A stretch of 64,000 nt of DNA from Roseofilum capinflatum BLCC-M114 (GCF_030068505.1 NZ_JAQOSO010000087.1:1-64000), one strand, 5' to 3'; positions 35,957-45,467 are shown, counted from the stretch's first letter. Numbers and translations are program-made. Notes: generated by a model from the sequence alone, not told the origin.

Positions 35957-36502
35957 ATCTACAGTTCGTTTATGCAATAAATTATCGATCTATGTTAATC
36001 AATTCGTGAGAAAATGCTCACCAACCAAAGACAGAGGTTCAGACCATCAGGCCGGATTCCACTGGTCTACTACTCTAAGTTAGGCGATCGCCAATCTCAG
36101 CCAGGCTTTTGTTTTTCTTTCGATTCTCAGGAATTCAGTTGGGTTAAGCAGCGAGCAAGATGCTCGCACTCCTGAACACCTTGGATATTTTGGAGTGGGA
36201 GCGTCTCGCTCCCTAGACTTTTAATCAAGTAATTGGGGATCTTCCCCATCCCCCCATCTCCTCCACCCTTCCTGAAAAAAATATTAAGGATATCTTAGAA
36301 AGCACCTGGATCGAAAAGACCTGCTCTAACGTAAATTAGAGAAGTTAAAACTCCCTTATCTTAAAAAGGGATATGATGATGGGCAATGACTGAAACGGTT
36401 GTAGTGAGAGGCTTATCATTGGCCATTACCGATTACAGATTACCCATTACCAGCGCTATGCGCTATCGTTAAACCCTTTGAAGATTAACCGGCATAATTA
36501 CC
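35957..36502. promoter_or_regulatory. 546-base divergent intergenic region of the cytochrome oxidase genes
   Basis: This gap must hold the promoters of ctaA-ctaB (leftward) and ctaC-ctaD-ctaE (rightward). It contains a full copy of the two-palindrome repeat (36136-36232), a TCCCTTATCTTAAAAAGGGA hairpin near 36352-36371 followed by TATGAT, a -10-like word, and a repeat TTACCGATTACAGATTACCCATTACCAGCGC near 36426. No gene was found. Confidence 0.6.
36136..36232 (+). repeat. Two-palindrome intergenic repeat, copy B (complete)
   Basis: GCGAGCAAGATGCTCGC (36151-36167) and GGGAGCGTCTCGCTCCC (36197-36213) are separated by ACTCCTGAACACCTTGGATATTTTGGAGT. The unit matches copy C at 44361 in reverse orientation and copy A at 12814. 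Confidence 0.85.
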
Positions 36503-37495
36503 GTGAATATTCCTAGTAACATTATTACCTTAATCGCTGGTATTTTCTTAACCCTGATCAGCCTCTGGTTTGGTCAAAATCATGGTTTGTTGCCCGTTGC
36601 TGCTTCCGAGGAAGCACCTTGGATTGATGGGTTATTTAATACTATGATGACCATTTCCATTGGTCTGTTTTTACTGGTTCAGGGTATCCTGATCTTTTCA
36701 ATCATTAAGTTCCGTCAGCGGCCGGGTGACGAAACCGATGGCCCTCCGATTGAAGGCAATATTCCCCTAGAAATCGTCTGGACGGCCATTCCGGCCATGA
36801 TTGTTTTAGGCTTAGGGGTGTATAGCTTCGATGTGTACACGAATATGGGCGGACTCGATCCGATGGCTTCCCATGACCATGGTCAAGAGATGGCCCATGT
36901 GCAGGGAGCAGCCATAGCCGCGCCCCTGGAAGCACCAATGGTGGAAAAAGCAGACCGTCGAGTGGCGATCGGCATTGGCGCAGATCCCAAGGAAATCGGC
37001 AAATCCGCCGATCTCGTCGTTGACGTTCTCGGCCTGCAATATGCCTGGATCTTTACTTATCCAGAAACCGGCATTGTCAGTGGAGAACTGCACATGCCCG
37101 TAGACCGAGATGTGCAACTCAACATCAAAGCAGCCGACGTAATCCACTCCCTGTGGATACCCCAATTCCGGGTCAAACAAGATGCCATCCCCGGACGGGA
37201 TACCCAACTGCGACTGCGGCCCAGAGAAATGGGAACCTATCCCGTTGTCTGTGCAGAACTCTGCGGAGCCTACCATGGAGGCATGAGAACGACCACCATT
37301 GTCGAATCCGCAGAAGACTTTGACCAATGGGTGAATGAGCAAATCGCCTCAGCGCCTGTGGAAAATATCGGAACCCCAGTGGCTAACCTCTCCTCGGAGG
37401 AGTACCTAGCCCCCTATACCCAAGAAATGGGCATGGATGAGAGTGCCCTGAAAGCCATGAGCGCTATGGGCCATGAACACCATCATTCCCTGTAA
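36503..37495 (+). CDS. ctaC: Cytochrome c oxidase subunit II
   Basis: A 330-residue subunit of the aa3-type respiratory terminal oxidase. Two N-terminal membrane helices (about 7-24 and 45-67, with a second pair at 92-112) anchor it, and the periplasmic/lumenal cupredoxin domain holds the CuA site: His in ADVIHSLWIPQF and CAELCGAYHGGM (two Cys, His, Met). A His/Met-rich stretch MASHDHGQEMAHVQG lies after the second helix. The start is GTG at 36503. It is the first gene of ctaC-ctaD-ctaE. Confidence 0.95.
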   Translation: MNIPSNIITLIAGIFLTLISLWFGQNHGLLPVAASEEAPWIDGLFNTMMTISIGLFLLVQGILIFSIIKFRQRPGDETDGPPIEGNIPLEIVWTAIPAMIVLGLGVYSFDVYTNMGGLDPMASHDHGQEMAHVQGAAIAAPLEAPMVEKADRRVAIGIGADPKEIGKSADLVVDVLGLQYAWIFTYPETGIVSGELHMPVDRDVQLNIKAADVIHSLWIPQFRVKQDAIPGRDTQLRLRPREMGTYPVVCAELCGAYHGGMRTTTIVESAEDFDQWVNEQIASAPVENIGTPVANLSSEEYLAPYTQEMGMDESALKAMSAMGHEHHHSL

Positions 37496-37549
37496 TCTCA
37501 GGTCTAGCTCATTCCTTAAAATGGGGATTTCTAAGGGAAAAATTGGTTT

Positions 37550-37598
37550 CCCTATTCCCTATTCCCTATTCCCTATTCCCTATTCCCTATTCCCTATT
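37550..37598 (+). repeat. Seven perfect CCCTATT heptamers abutting the ctaD start codon
   Basis: Exactly seven CCCTATT units are followed by CT and then the ctaD ATG at 37601. No purine-rich ribosome binding site is left before the start. See findings. Confidence 0.95.
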
Positions 37599-37600
37599 CT

Positions 37601-39259
37601 ATGACACAACCACAAGAATCAGCCCCTGTTGAAGCTTATCGCCCCAGTTGGCGCGATTTCTTGAGCTTCAGCACCGACCACAAAATAATCGGGATGCAAT
37701 ACCTGGTTACATCTTTCGTCTTCTATATCCTTGGAGGACTCTTAGCCGTTGGTATTCGTACTGAACTGGCAACCCCACAAGTGGATTTTGTCAGCCGCGA
37801 ACTCTACAACGGTTTATTTACGGTTCATGGAACCGTGATGATTTTCCTTTGGATTGTCCCTGCTGGAGCGGGTTTAGCTAACTATCTGGTTCCTCTGATG
37901 ATTGGGGCCAAAGATATGGCCTTCCCGCGACTCAATGCAGTTGCTTTCTGGTTAATTATTCCAGGGGGCATTTTGCTCATGGCGAGTTTCTTTGTGGGCG
38001 CTCCCGGAGCAGGCTGGACTTCCTATCCCCCTCTGAGTACCACCGGGGATAAGGCCGGAGAATTTATTTGGATTATCAGCGTGCTACTGTTGGGAACCTC
38101 CTCAATTCTGGGGGGGATTAACTTCATGACCACGATTGTGAACATGAGAATGCCGGGTATGGGGATTTATGATATGCCCCTATTTTGCTGGGCAACGGTC
38201 TCTGTTTCTATCCTCATTTTGATGTCTACCCCAGTTTTAGCAGGCGCACTGGTGTTGTTAGCCTTTGACTTAATGGCGGGGACATCGTTCTTTAATCCTA
38301 CCGGTGGCGGCGATCCGATTGTTTATCAACACTTGTTCTGGTTCTATTCCCATCCGGCGGTGTACATCATGATTGTGCCCCTGTTTGGTGTAATTTCCGA
38401 GATTATTCCCGTGCATTCACGTAAGCCGATCTTTGGGTATAAGGCGATCGCCTATTCCAGCCTCGTGATCAGTTTCCTGGGCTTAATTGTCTGGGCCCAC
38501 CATATGTTTACCAGTGGCACACCCGGCTGGTTACGCATGTTCTTCATGGTCGCTACCATGATTATCGCCGTCCCCACCGGAATCAAAGTCTTTAGCTGGC
38601 TCGCTACCCTTTGGGGCGGAAAAATTCGCCTCAATAGCGCCATGCTCTTTGCCTTGGGCTTCGTTTCCCTCTTCGTCGTGGGTGGCTTAAGCGGCATCAT
38701 GTTAGCTTCTGCCCCCTTTGACATCCACGTTCACGACACCTATTTTGTTGTCGCTCACCTGCACTATGTCCTCTTCGGTGGTAGTGTCTTCGGCATCTAT
38801 GGCGCAATTTACCACTGGTTCCCCAAAATGACGGGTAGAATGCTCAATGAAACTTGGGGTAAGGTGCATTTTGTATTAACCTTCCTTGGCTTTAATCTTT
38901 GCTTCCTCCCCATGCACTGGTTAGGCTTGCAAGGAATGCCTCGCCGGGTAGCGGAATACGACCCGCAATTTGCCACCGTTAACATGGTCTGTACCGTGGG
39001 ATCTATTCTGTTGGCAATTTCTACTTTGCCCTTCTTAATTAATGCCGTTTGGAGTTGGTTAGCTGGCTCCATCGCTCCCGCTAACCCTTGGAATGGCTTA
39101 ACCCTAGAATGGTTAACCGCTTCTCCTCCTCCGGTGGAAAACTTCCTAGAACCCCCAATTCTTTGGTCTGGCCCCTATGATTATGGGATTGATACGGAAG
39201 CTTCGGAAGAGGAAAAATCTGTGGATGAGTTGTTAGCGGAAATGAAACCCTCTGCATAG
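37601..39259 (+). CDS. ctaD: Cytochrome c oxidase subunit I
   Basis: A 552-residue catalytic subunit with twelve membrane helices and all haem-copper ligands: His in FTVHGTVMIFLW (haem a), the CuB set in YSHPAVYIMIVP and WAHHMFTSG, and HDTYFVVAHLHYVLFGG with the haem a3 and second haem a His. The Tyr of SHPAVY cross-linked to His is present. The C terminus is extended with an acidic tail (ASEEEKSVDELLAEM). It reduces O2 with electrons from soluble c-type carriers or plastocyanin. Confidence 0.97.
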   Translation: MTQPQESAPVEAYRPSWRDFLSFSTDHKIIGMQYLVTSFVFYILGGLLAVGIRTELATPQVDFVSRELYNGLFTVHGTVMIFLWIVPAGAGLANYLVPLMIGAKDMAFPRLNAVAFWLIIPGGILLMASFFVGAPGAGWTSYPPLSTTGDKAGEFIWIISVLLLGTSSILGGINFMTTIVNMRMPGMGIYDMPLFCWATVSVSILILMSTPVLAGALVLLAFDLMAGTSFFNPTGGGDPIVYQHLFWFYSHPAVYIMIVPLFGVISEIIPVHSRKPIFGYKAIAYSSLVISFLGLIVWAHHMFTSGTPGWLRMFFMVATMIIAVPTGIKVFSWLATLWGGKIRLNSAMLFALGFVSLFVVGGLSGIMLASAPFDIHVHDTYFVVAHLHYVLFGGSVFGIYGAIYHWFPKMTGRMLNETWGKVHFVLTFLGFNLCFLPMHWLGLQGMPRRVAEYDPQFATVNMVCTVGSILLAISTLPFLINAVWSWLAGSIAPANPWNGLTLEWLTASPPPVENFLEPPILWSGPYDYGIDTEASEEEKSVDELLAEMKPSA

Positions 39260-39266
39260 TTGGGGG

Positions 39267-39508
39267 TTGCCCTCATCCCCCAGCCCCCTTCGGCTTCGCT
39301 CAGGGCAAGCCTTCTCCCACGGGAGAAGGGGGGCACAAGTCCCTCTCCCTTGGGAGAGGGATATAGGGAGAGGGCAATAATTAGGAGGGGTTGCCCTCAT
39401 CCCCCAGCCCCCTTCGGCTTCGCTCAGGGCAAGCCTTCTCCCACGGGAGAAGGGGGGTAAAAGTCCCTCTCCCTTGGGAGAGGGATTTAGGGAGAGGGCA
39501 ATAATTAA
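39267..39508 (+). repeat. Tandem 124-base repeat, two copies, between ctaD and ctaE
   Basis: TTGCCCTCATCCCCCAGCCC begins at 39267 and again at 39391, a period of 124 bases; the two copies differ in few positions (CACAAG/TAAAAG and ATATAGG/ATTTAGG). Each contains CTTCGGCTTCGCTCAGGGCAAG and two hairpins, TTCTCCCACGGGAGAA and CCCTCTCCCTTGGGAGAGGG. Non-coding; its spurious open frames are shared by both copies. Confidence 0.92.
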
Positions 39509-39536
39509 AAGTTGTCGCAAGAAGAGGAAAATTTAC

Positions 39537-40157
39537 ATGCAAAGTTCTGCTGAAGCTACAGCAACGGTAATGGGGTATGCTGACGAAACCCATGGCGTAT
39601 CCCATCATGAAGAGCATCCGGATCATCGCATATTTGGAATTTTGATGTTCCTGATTGCGGAATCGATGATCTTTTTAGGCTTATTTGCCGCTTATCTGAC
39701 GTTTAAGCTGACTGCACCCGATTGGCAACCGGAAGGCACGGAATTGGAATTGCTCTTACCTGGCGTTAATACGATTATTCTGATCTCCAGTAGTTTTGTG
39801 ATTCATAAGGCTGGAGATGCGATTAAGAATAAGGGCGATGAAAAGGGTTTGCGGCTGTGGTTTGGAATTACGGCACTGATGGGAATTGTGTTTCTCATGG
39901 GACAGTTGTATGAGTATTTCCATCTCAGTTTTGGCTTAACGGATAATGTGTTTGCGAGTACGTTTTATGTGCTGACGGGCTTCCATGGTTTGCATGTTTT
40001 GTTCGGATTGGTGCTAATTTTGGGGGTATTGTGGCGATCGCGCATTTCAGGTCACTATTCCCAAGAGTCTCACTTTGGTGTAGAAGCGGCTGAGATTTAC
40101 TGGCACTTCGTTGATGTGGTTTGGATTGTCCTGTTTACCCTGTTGTATTTGTTGTAA
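39537..40157 (+). CDS. ctaE: Cytochrome c oxidase subunit III
   Basis: A 206-residue, five-helix subunit of the short cyanobacterial type. The LMFLIAESMIFLGLFAAYLTF helix with its conserved Glu, the FHGLHVLFGL segment and the final EIYWHFVDVVWIVLFTLLYL helix are family signatures. The start is set at ATG 39537, with AAGAGGAAA before it. Separated from ctaD by the tandem 124-base repeat. Confidence 0.95.
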   Translation: MQSSAEATATVMGYADETHGVSHHEEHPDHRIFGILMFLIAESMIFLGLFAAYLTFKLTAPDWQPEGTELELLLPGVNTIILISSSFVIHKAGDAIKNKGDEKGLRLWFGITALMGIVFLMGQLYEYFHLSFGLTDNVFASTFYVLTGFHGLHVLFGLVLILGVLWRSRISGHYSQESHFGVEAAEIYWHFVDVVWIVLFTLLYLL

Positions 40158-40183
40158 TTGGGGTTCAATCCATTCGTTTTGAT

Positions 40184-40222
40184 ACAGGAGAAGCTGGGTT
40201 GCTGTAACCCGGCTTCTCCTGT
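40184..40222. terminator. Strong hairpin between ctaE and the convergent kinase gene
   Basis: ACAGGAGAAGCTGGGTT and TAACCCGGCTTCTCCTGT pair over about 17 bp with one G-T wobble and a 4-5-base loop. No T run is adjacent, but the position between two convergent genes suggests a shared transcription end. Confidence 0.7.
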
Positions 40223-40254
40223 CAATACCCATTCTCCCACGCAAATCGCTATAA

Positions 40255-41964
40255 CTATTTCAACTGTTGATCCCAAACCCCTACATAAATGCGGCCATCA
40301 CTTTCGAGTTGAATGACACCGTTCAAGTTTTCGTGGGAGAAATCATAATATTGGCTTTGCCCTTGACGGACGCGCTCAAATTGCTCGATCACTTCTACAG
40401 GTGCATTGCTGCCTAATAAACCGTTAACCAGAACCCGGCTGATAAATCGGTCAATGGTGGGGTCAAAAGAGACTTCGGTTTGTCGAATCTGGCGACTATT
40501 GGCATCGATTAAATATCCTAATTGAATTTTGCCTAAATCATAACTGATGGCTTCGGTTCCCCAAAGTCCTGATGTGGTCTGGGTCGGTTCTCCAAGGGCC
40601 TCTAGCACTTCTGCTTCTGAGGTTCCTGGGGGAAATCCTCTAGGGACGGGAGGGGGAGTGGGTTGAGTGGGTTGGGGGCTGGGGGTTGGTACGGGTGCGG
40701 GAGAGGGGGCTGGGGTGGGAACGGGAGAGGGGACGGGTTGAGGTAAAGGAGTAGGAGAGGGAGTGGGTTGAGGGGTGGGTTGAGGGGTGGGTGAGGGGGT
40801 GGGAGTTGGCGAGGGAGTGGGTTGAGGGGTGGGTGAGGGAGTAGGGGTTGGCGAGGGGGTAGGTTTAGGGGTGGGTGAGGGGGTGGGTTGGGGACTGGGG
40901 GAAGCGATGGGATCGGAGGGACGGTTGGCTAGTTGTAGGGTGGCGGTTACTCCTCCGATTAAAGCAGCGATCGCCACTAATACCACAAGAGGTAGCCAAA
41001 CAGACGGCCGAGGTTCCGTAGTGGTTTGGGGGGGGACGGTTCCTGATGTAGCTGGAGGACTCTGACGAGGTGTAGAGGGGGGAACCAAGGCAATGGTTGC
41101 CGCTTGGCTGGTGGATGAGGGGGTGGGGGTTGTGTTTTGGGGGGTTGTGGGAATAGCGGTGAGTGAGGTTTGGGGCAATAACTGAAGCCATTCGGGTATG
41201 GTTTGGGGTCGGTCTTCGGCATTGAGGGCCATTCCCCGCAGCACGGCTTGGTTAATGGCAGGACTCAGATGGGGTTGTAAGTCTCTGGGGCTGGGCATTT
41301 GGTGGCGATCGCGTAAAATAGAGGCGATGGGGATTCTGGCGGTCAGTAAGGTATAGAGGGTGGCCGCTAGTCCATAGACATCTGTGGCGGCACTGCGGCG
41401 CTGCGATCGCATATACTGCTCGATAGGAGCATAACCTTCTGAGACTAAACTGGTATGGGTTTGGGGTAAGTTTTGCTCGTATTCCCTGGCAATACCAAAA
41501 TCAATTAGGACAACTTCTTGGGTTCCTTCCCGGAGAAGGATGTTTTGGGGTTTTATATCCCGATGTAACAAGCCTTTCTGATGCACTCCTTCTAGGGCGG
41601 CTCCAATTTGGCGGATATAATGGATGGCCACGGCTTCCTTTAAGGGGCGATCGGGATGAACTAATTCGGCTAATGTGGGCCCTGGAATATAATCCATCAC
41701 CATATAGGGCATCCCATCTTCTGTAAAGAAATCACTCACCCGCACAATATGGGGATGCACACATAGGGCTAACCGGCGAGCTTCATCTTGAAATTTCTGA
41801 ACAAACTCCTGAAAATTGGGTTGTTTGCGGATTGACTGATTTAGGGTTTTAATTACTACGACGTGATGCAAATAATGATGAGTTGCCTTAAATGTTAATC
41901 CGAACCCGCCTTGACCGAGTTCTTCGTCAAGGGTATATTTTCCTCCCTGTAAGGTTTTAACCAT
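40255..41964 (-). CDS. Serine/threonine protein kinase with PTPSP-repeat linker
   Basis: A 569-residue membrane-spanning kinase. Kinase domain 1-270: Gly loop [11 protein letters not shown], Lys in [14 protein letters not shown] catalytic loop and DFG. One helix at about 327-347 separates it from an outside part made of a Pro-Thr/Ser-Pro repeat (about 355-440) and a C-terminal domain (445-569, [20 protein letters not shown]) common to cyanobacterial kinases. The linker is probably extended through the periplasm. Signal and targets unknown. Divergent from the Crp/Fnr gene. Confidence 0.93.
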   Translation of the reverse strand: MVKTLQGGKYTLDEELGQGGFGLTFKATHHYLHHVVVIKTLNQSIRKQPNFQEFVQKFQDEARRLALCVHPHIVRVSDFFTEDGMPYMVMDYIPGPTLAELVHPDRPLKEAVAIHYIRQIGAALEGVHQKGLLHRDIKPQNILLREGTQEVVLIDFGIAREYEQNLPQTHTSLVSEGYAPIEQYMRSQRRSAATDVYGLAATLYTLLTARIPIASILRDRHQMPSPRDLQPHLSPAINQAVLRGMALNAEDRPQTIPEWLQLLPQTSLTAIPTTPQNTTPTPSSTSQAATIALVPPSTPRQSPPATSGTVPPQTTTEPRPSVWLPLVVLVAIAALIGGVTATLQLANRPSDPIASPSPQPTPSPTPKPTPSPTPTPSPTPQPTPSPTPTPSPTPQPTPQPTPSPTPLPQPVPSPVPTPAPSPAPVPTPSPQPTQPTPPPVPRGFPPGTSEAEVLEALGEPTQTTSGLWGTEAISYDLGKIQLGYLIDANSRQIRQTEVSFDPTIDRFISRVLVNGLLGSNAPVEVIEQFERVRQGQSQYYDFSHENLNGVIQLESDGRIYVGVWDQQLK

Positions 41965-42190
41965 AGTTTCAAATGGGGTGGCGATGGCCTAAAAAGTATT
42001 GATAAGGTGAGATCGTTTAGATTGTAGTGCAAAGAAAGAGTGCATTTAGGAAAGTTGCCTGAGTAAACGAGAGATGGGGAGATCTGGCGATCGGGGGGAC
42101 TATACCAAAGCTTAACCTAACGATTACCTATTTGTGAATGTAACGTCCTAGACTAGCAAGGGAACTAACTCAATAGACCCGGATTTTGGC
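41965..42190. promoter_or_regulatory. Divergent promoter region between the kinase and the Crp/Fnr regulator
   Basis: A 226-base gap. I see no convincing NtcA or CRP site. The kinase probably starts from a promoter near 42000 (AAAAAGTATTGATAAGG read on the minus strand). Confidence 0.35.
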
Positions 42191-42826
42191 ATGGTTTCTT
42201 CATTTCTGCCGACCTCTAACCCTCAGATTCAGTTCCGTGAATTGCTCGAAGACCTCTATCAAGGTCGGAGTTTAGTAGACTTTGTGGCAGGCCAAACGAT
42301 CCCTTTGCATTCTAGCGATATTTGGGTGGTCTGCCGGGGTGTGGTCAGTTTAAGTGTGGTTCAAGCCAATGGTGAGGAATCGTTGTTAGGCTTTGCTGTA
42401 CCTTCTATGCCGTTTGGTTTACCCTTGACCATGATGGAAATGGAGGGTTATCAAGCTATTGCCCTTTCTCATGTGGGGTTAATGCGGTTTAGTCTGGCTG
42501 AAATGGAAAAATCCCCCCTTCTATGCCGCAGTTTATGGCATCAATTGAATCGTCGTCTACGGCAAACTGAGGCAATTCTTGCTTTAGTGGGTCATCGGCG
42601 GGTGAAAGAGCGCTTAGAACAATTGCTGTTATTATTAGCCCAGGAGATGGGCCAGCCGACAAAAGACGGACAAGGAATACGCTTACCGGTGAAGTTGACC
42701 CATCAGAATTTGGCGAATACGATTGGCACGACTCGGGTAACGGTGACGCGGTTGATGAAAGAGCTGCGCCAGGATGATTGGTTAACCCTAGACTCCCAAC
42801 GTTATATTACGATCCAAAAATTTTGA
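42191..42826 (+). CDS. Crp/Fnr family transcriptional regulator
   Basis: A 211-residue protein. The first 120 residues form a cNMP-binding-like beta roll, poorly matched to the cAMP pocket, and 140-205 carry a winged helix with the recognition text LTHQNLANTIGTTRVTVTRLM. The family architecture and the TRVTVTR pattern suggest a global or redox-type activator like those next to NtcA in the tree, but it is not NtcA itself. Target unknown. It is followed by a convergent ureE. Confidence 0.88.
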   Translation: MVSSFLPTSNPQIQFRELLEDLYQGRSLVDFVAGQTIPLHSSDIWVVCRGVVSLSVVQANGEESLLGFAVPSMPFGLPLTMMEMEGYQAIALSHVGLMRFSLAEMEKSPLLCRSLWHQLNRRLRQTEAILALVGHRRVKERLEQLLLLLAQEMGQPTKDGQGIRLPVKLTHQNLANTIGTTRVTVTRLMKELRQDDWLTLDSQRYITIQKF

Positions 42827-42867
42827 TATCGTCATTCCCAATCAGAAACCCATTTTTCGGTAAGGGT

Positions 42868-43305
42868 TTAATGGTGATAGGCTCCTGGTTCGGGCTGGAA
42901 GGGGGCGATTTTTTGGGTGACGTTGAGTCCGAGTTGTTCTAATAAGGTTTTTAAGACGAGATCGACTTCTAAGCGTAAGTAGTTTGGGGTGATTTCGACG
43001 GGGATATGACGATTTCCGAGATGATAGGCGGCTCGCAGGAGACCGATCGCCGTTTCTGAGGTGACTTCTAATACGGGTTCCGGCTTGGCAATTACTTGCA
43101 CCAAGGTATCGGCGATCGCCGTTTGCAAGAGGTCGCCATCTTGGAGTATTGTGCCTCTGGGTAATCGTAACTCAACACTGATGCCGTCTGGGGTTTGGGT
43201 CTGATAGCGACTGCGGGTTCGCTCCCAAGCGGTTAAAGGTAGGGTGAAGGCGATCGGGGGAGTATCTAACCCTAAAGAGCGATCGGTGAGAGTAATTAAG
43301 GTCAT
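42868..43305 (-). CDS. ureE: Urease accessory protein UreE
   Basis: A 145-residue nickel chaperone for urease assembly. The N-domain (LPLTAWERTRSRYQT; VELRLPRGTILQDGDLL) and the C-domain AAYHLGNRHIPVEI with its central metal-site His match UreE; the C-terminal tail is short (PGAYHH) with only two His. The start at 43305 is the Met of MTLITLTDRSLG; the frame goes 43 codons upstream. No urease structural gene or other ureD/F/G lies in the window. Confidence 0.85.
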   Translation of the reverse strand: MTLITLTDRSLGLDTPPIAFTLPLTAWERTRSRYQTQTPDGISVELRLPRGTILQDGDLLQTAIADTLVQVIAKPEPVLEVTSETAIGLLRAAYHLGNRHIPVEITPNYLRLEVDLVLKTLLEQLGLNVTQKIAPFQPEPGAYHH

Positions 43306-43432
43306 GGGGAAGTGGGGAGGGGTGAATGGGGGACAGGGATATGGGAATAGGGCGATCGCCAGTTCTCCATCCTCCCATTCCCCTTTTGAGAGAGAATAGA
43401 GACTGTTGTGCTTGATCGAGGAAAGTTGGGGC

Positions 43433-44308
43433 ATGAATTTTCAGTCAGTCATCTCTACCTTAAACCAGTTTTGGGCCGATCGCGGGTGTTTGGTGGTTCA
43501 GCCCTATGATACGGAGAAAGGGGCAGGAACCATGAGTCCCCATACGTTTCTCAGGGCGATCGGGCCAGAACCTTGGTTCGTTGCTTATGTAGAACCCTGT
43601 CGTCGTCCCACGGATGGACGCTATGGCGAAAACCCCAACCGTTACCAGCACTATTATCAGTATCAAGTGCTGATGAAACCCTCTCCCGATAACATTCAGG
43701 ATCTTTATCTCGACTCCTTACGGGTTCTCGGTATTCAACCGGAAGACCATGATATTCGCTTCGTCGAAGATAACTGGGAATCTCCCACCCTGGGTGCTTG
43801 GGGAGTGGGTTGGGAAGTGTGGCTCGATGGCATGGAAGTGACCCAATTTACCTATTTTCAGCAATGTGGGGGCATTGATTGCCATCCGGTTGCCATTGAG
43901 ATTACCTATGGTTTAGAGCGTTTGGCCATGTATTTGCAAAATGTGGAAGCGCTCACCGAGATTCAATGGAGCGATCGCCTAAACTATGGTGACATTCACC
44001 TACAAGGGGAAATCGAGCAATGTACCTACAATTTTCAAGCCTCCAACCCAGAGTTACTGTTTAAGTTATTTGAACTCTACGAACAAGAAGCCACGCAACT
44101 GATTGACAAAGGCTTAGTGACTCCCGGTTTAGACTATGTACTCAAATGCTCCCATAGCTTTAATCTCCTGGATGCCAGGGGCGTGATTGCTGTAACGGAA
44201 CGCACGCGATATATCGGCAGAATCCGCACTTTAGCCCGCAAAATTGCCCACATCTATCTGGAGCAACGGGAAAAATTAGGCTTTCCGCTATCAATGAAAA
44301 ATGGCTAA
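43433..44308 (+). CDS. glyQ: Glycyl-tRNA synthetase alpha subunit
   Basis: A 291-residue catalytic subunit of the alpha2beta2 enzyme that charges tRNA-Gly. The class II motifs are in [23 protein letters not shown] (motif 2) and [11 protein letters not shown] (motif 3), with [14 protein letters not shown] at the start. The beta subunit gene (glyS) is not in the window; separation of glyQ and glyS is usual in cyanobacteria. Start at ATG 43433. Confidence 0.97.
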   Translation: MNFQSVISTLNQFWADRGCLVVQPYDTEKGAGTMSPHTFLRAIGPEPWFVAYVEPCRRPTDGRYGENPNRYQHYYQYQVLMKPSPDNIQDLYLDSLRVLGIQPEDHDIRFVEDNWESPTLGAWGVGWEVWLDGMEVTQFTYFQQCGGIDCHPVAIEITYGLERLAMYLQNVEALTEIQWSDRLNYGDIHLQGEIEQCTYNFQASNPELLFKLFELYEQEATQLIDKGLVTPGLDYVLKCSHSFNLLDARGVIAVTERTRYIGRIRTLARKIAHIYLEQREKLGFPLSMKNG

Positions 44309-44360
44309 TGGGTCATATCAAGTCCGCTTATTCATGTCCGCGAAGCGGAAATATCCTCAT

Positions 44361-44450
44361 TAAAAATCTAGGGAGCAAGATGCTCCCACTCCAGTCATAT
44401 CAAAGAATTTGAAGAGTGCGGGCATCTTGCCCGCTTCTTGAATCCAATTC
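44361..44450 (-). repeat. Two-palindrome intergenic repeat, copy C (complete, reverse orientation)
   Basis: GGGAGCAAGATGCTCCC (44371-44387) and GCGGGCATCTTGCCCGC (44418-44434) lie in the order expected for the reverse of copy B, with CACTCCAGTCATATCAAAGA between them. It sits between glyQ and the convergent mdh. Confidence 0.85.
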
Positions 44451-44485
44451 ACCAGATTTGATCTAACCCTCTTCTGTATTGGCGA

Positions 44486-45448
44486 CTAATCAAAGCCCAC
44501 TAAACCTTCGACCATTTCCAAACCCTTACGCACGACTTCGGCAGACTCACGGAGGGCAGCTATTTCCGACTTTTGTAGGGGTAACTCTAGGATCTGCTCA
44601 ATTCCTTTGTATCCCAATTTACAGGGAACCCCCATGTAGATATCATCTAAACCATATTGGCCTTGTAGATATCCGGCCACAGGCATAAAGCGGGCCTGAT
44701 TGTGCAACACCGCTTCCACCATCAGACAGACGGAGGATGCCGGGGCATAATAAGCGCTACCGGTTTTCATCAGTTGCACAATTTCTGCACCGCCTTTGCG
44801 GGTGCGATCGACGAGGCGATCGATGGTTTCTTTGTCCATCAATTCGGTAATGGGAATGCCGCGAACGGTGGAAAAGCGAGGTAAGGGAACCATTAAGTCC
44901 CCATGTCCTCCTAATACCAAAGATTGAATATCGGCGATCGAGCATCCTAACTCTAGGGAGATAAAGGTTTCAAACCTTGCTGAATCGAGAACTCCTGCCA
45001 TTCCCATCACCCGACTGGGATCGAGACCACTGACTTTCCAGGCCAAATAGGTCATCACATCTAGGGGATTAGTCACCAAAATAAAGATGGCTTCAGGACA
45101 GTGCTTGACCGCCTCTTTGACAGCAGATTTAACGATTTTGGCATTGATTTCGACCAACTCTTCCCGACTCATGCCCGGTGTGCGGGGTTTCCCTGCGGTA
45201 ATCACGACAATATCGCAATCAACCAAATCCGCATAATTATTGCTACCGATTAATTGGCGATCGTGGTGTTCGACTCCCCGTGCTTCCATGAGATCTAAGG
45301 CGATGCCTTGGGGCATCCCTTCGATCACATCTAAGAGAACCACATCGGCTAAATCTTTCTCTGCAATTCGTTGCGCCAGAGTGCTGCCGACTTTTCCTGC
45401 TCCAATGACACCGACACGGGGATTGATCGATTGATTAGATTTAACCAT
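44486..45448 (-). CDS. mdh: Malate dehydrogenase
   Basis: A 320-residue NAD-dependent enzyme of the LDH-like malate dehydrogenase group. The coenzyme motif GAGKVGSTLA, AGKPRTPGMSREEL, VTNPLDVMTY and the catalytic His in VLGGHGDLMVPL are present, with the substrate-binding Arg in ARFET and TPGMSR segments. It interconverts malate and oxaloacetate. The first frame Met derives from a TTG at 45454; the ATG at 45448 is used here. ndhO follows upstream with only 19 bases between. Confidence 0.95.
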   Translation of the reverse strand: MVKSNQSINPRVGVIGAGKVGSTLAQRIAEKDLADVVLLDVIEGMPQGIALDLMEARGVEHHDRQLIGSNNYADLVDCDIVVITAGKPRTPGMSREELVEINAKIVKSAVKEAVKHCPEAIFILVTNPLDVMTYLAWKVSGLDPSRVMGMAGVLDSARFETFISLELGCSIADIQSLVLGGHGDLMVPLPRFSTVRGIPITELMDKETIDRLVDRTRKGGAEIVQLMKTGSAYYAPASSVCLMVEAVLHNQARFMPVAGYLQGQYGLDDIYMGVPCKLGYKGIEQILELPLQKSEIAALRESAEVVRKGLEMVEGLVGFD

Positions 45449-45467
45449 GGCCAAGTCTCGTTTTTTG

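Noticed and set aside
37550-37598. Possible CRISPR array
   Set aside because: The heptamers are contiguous without spacers; no cas gene or spacer-repeat pattern exists in the window.
39260-39520. Open frames in the 124-base tandem repeat on both strands
   Set aside because: The same peptide recurs in each copy and in other cyanobacterial repeats of this kind; not a gene.
40829-41222. Long open frames opposite and beside the kinase linker
   Set aside because: They come from the repetitive Pro-Thr/Ser codons of the kinase, so they lack stops by composition only.
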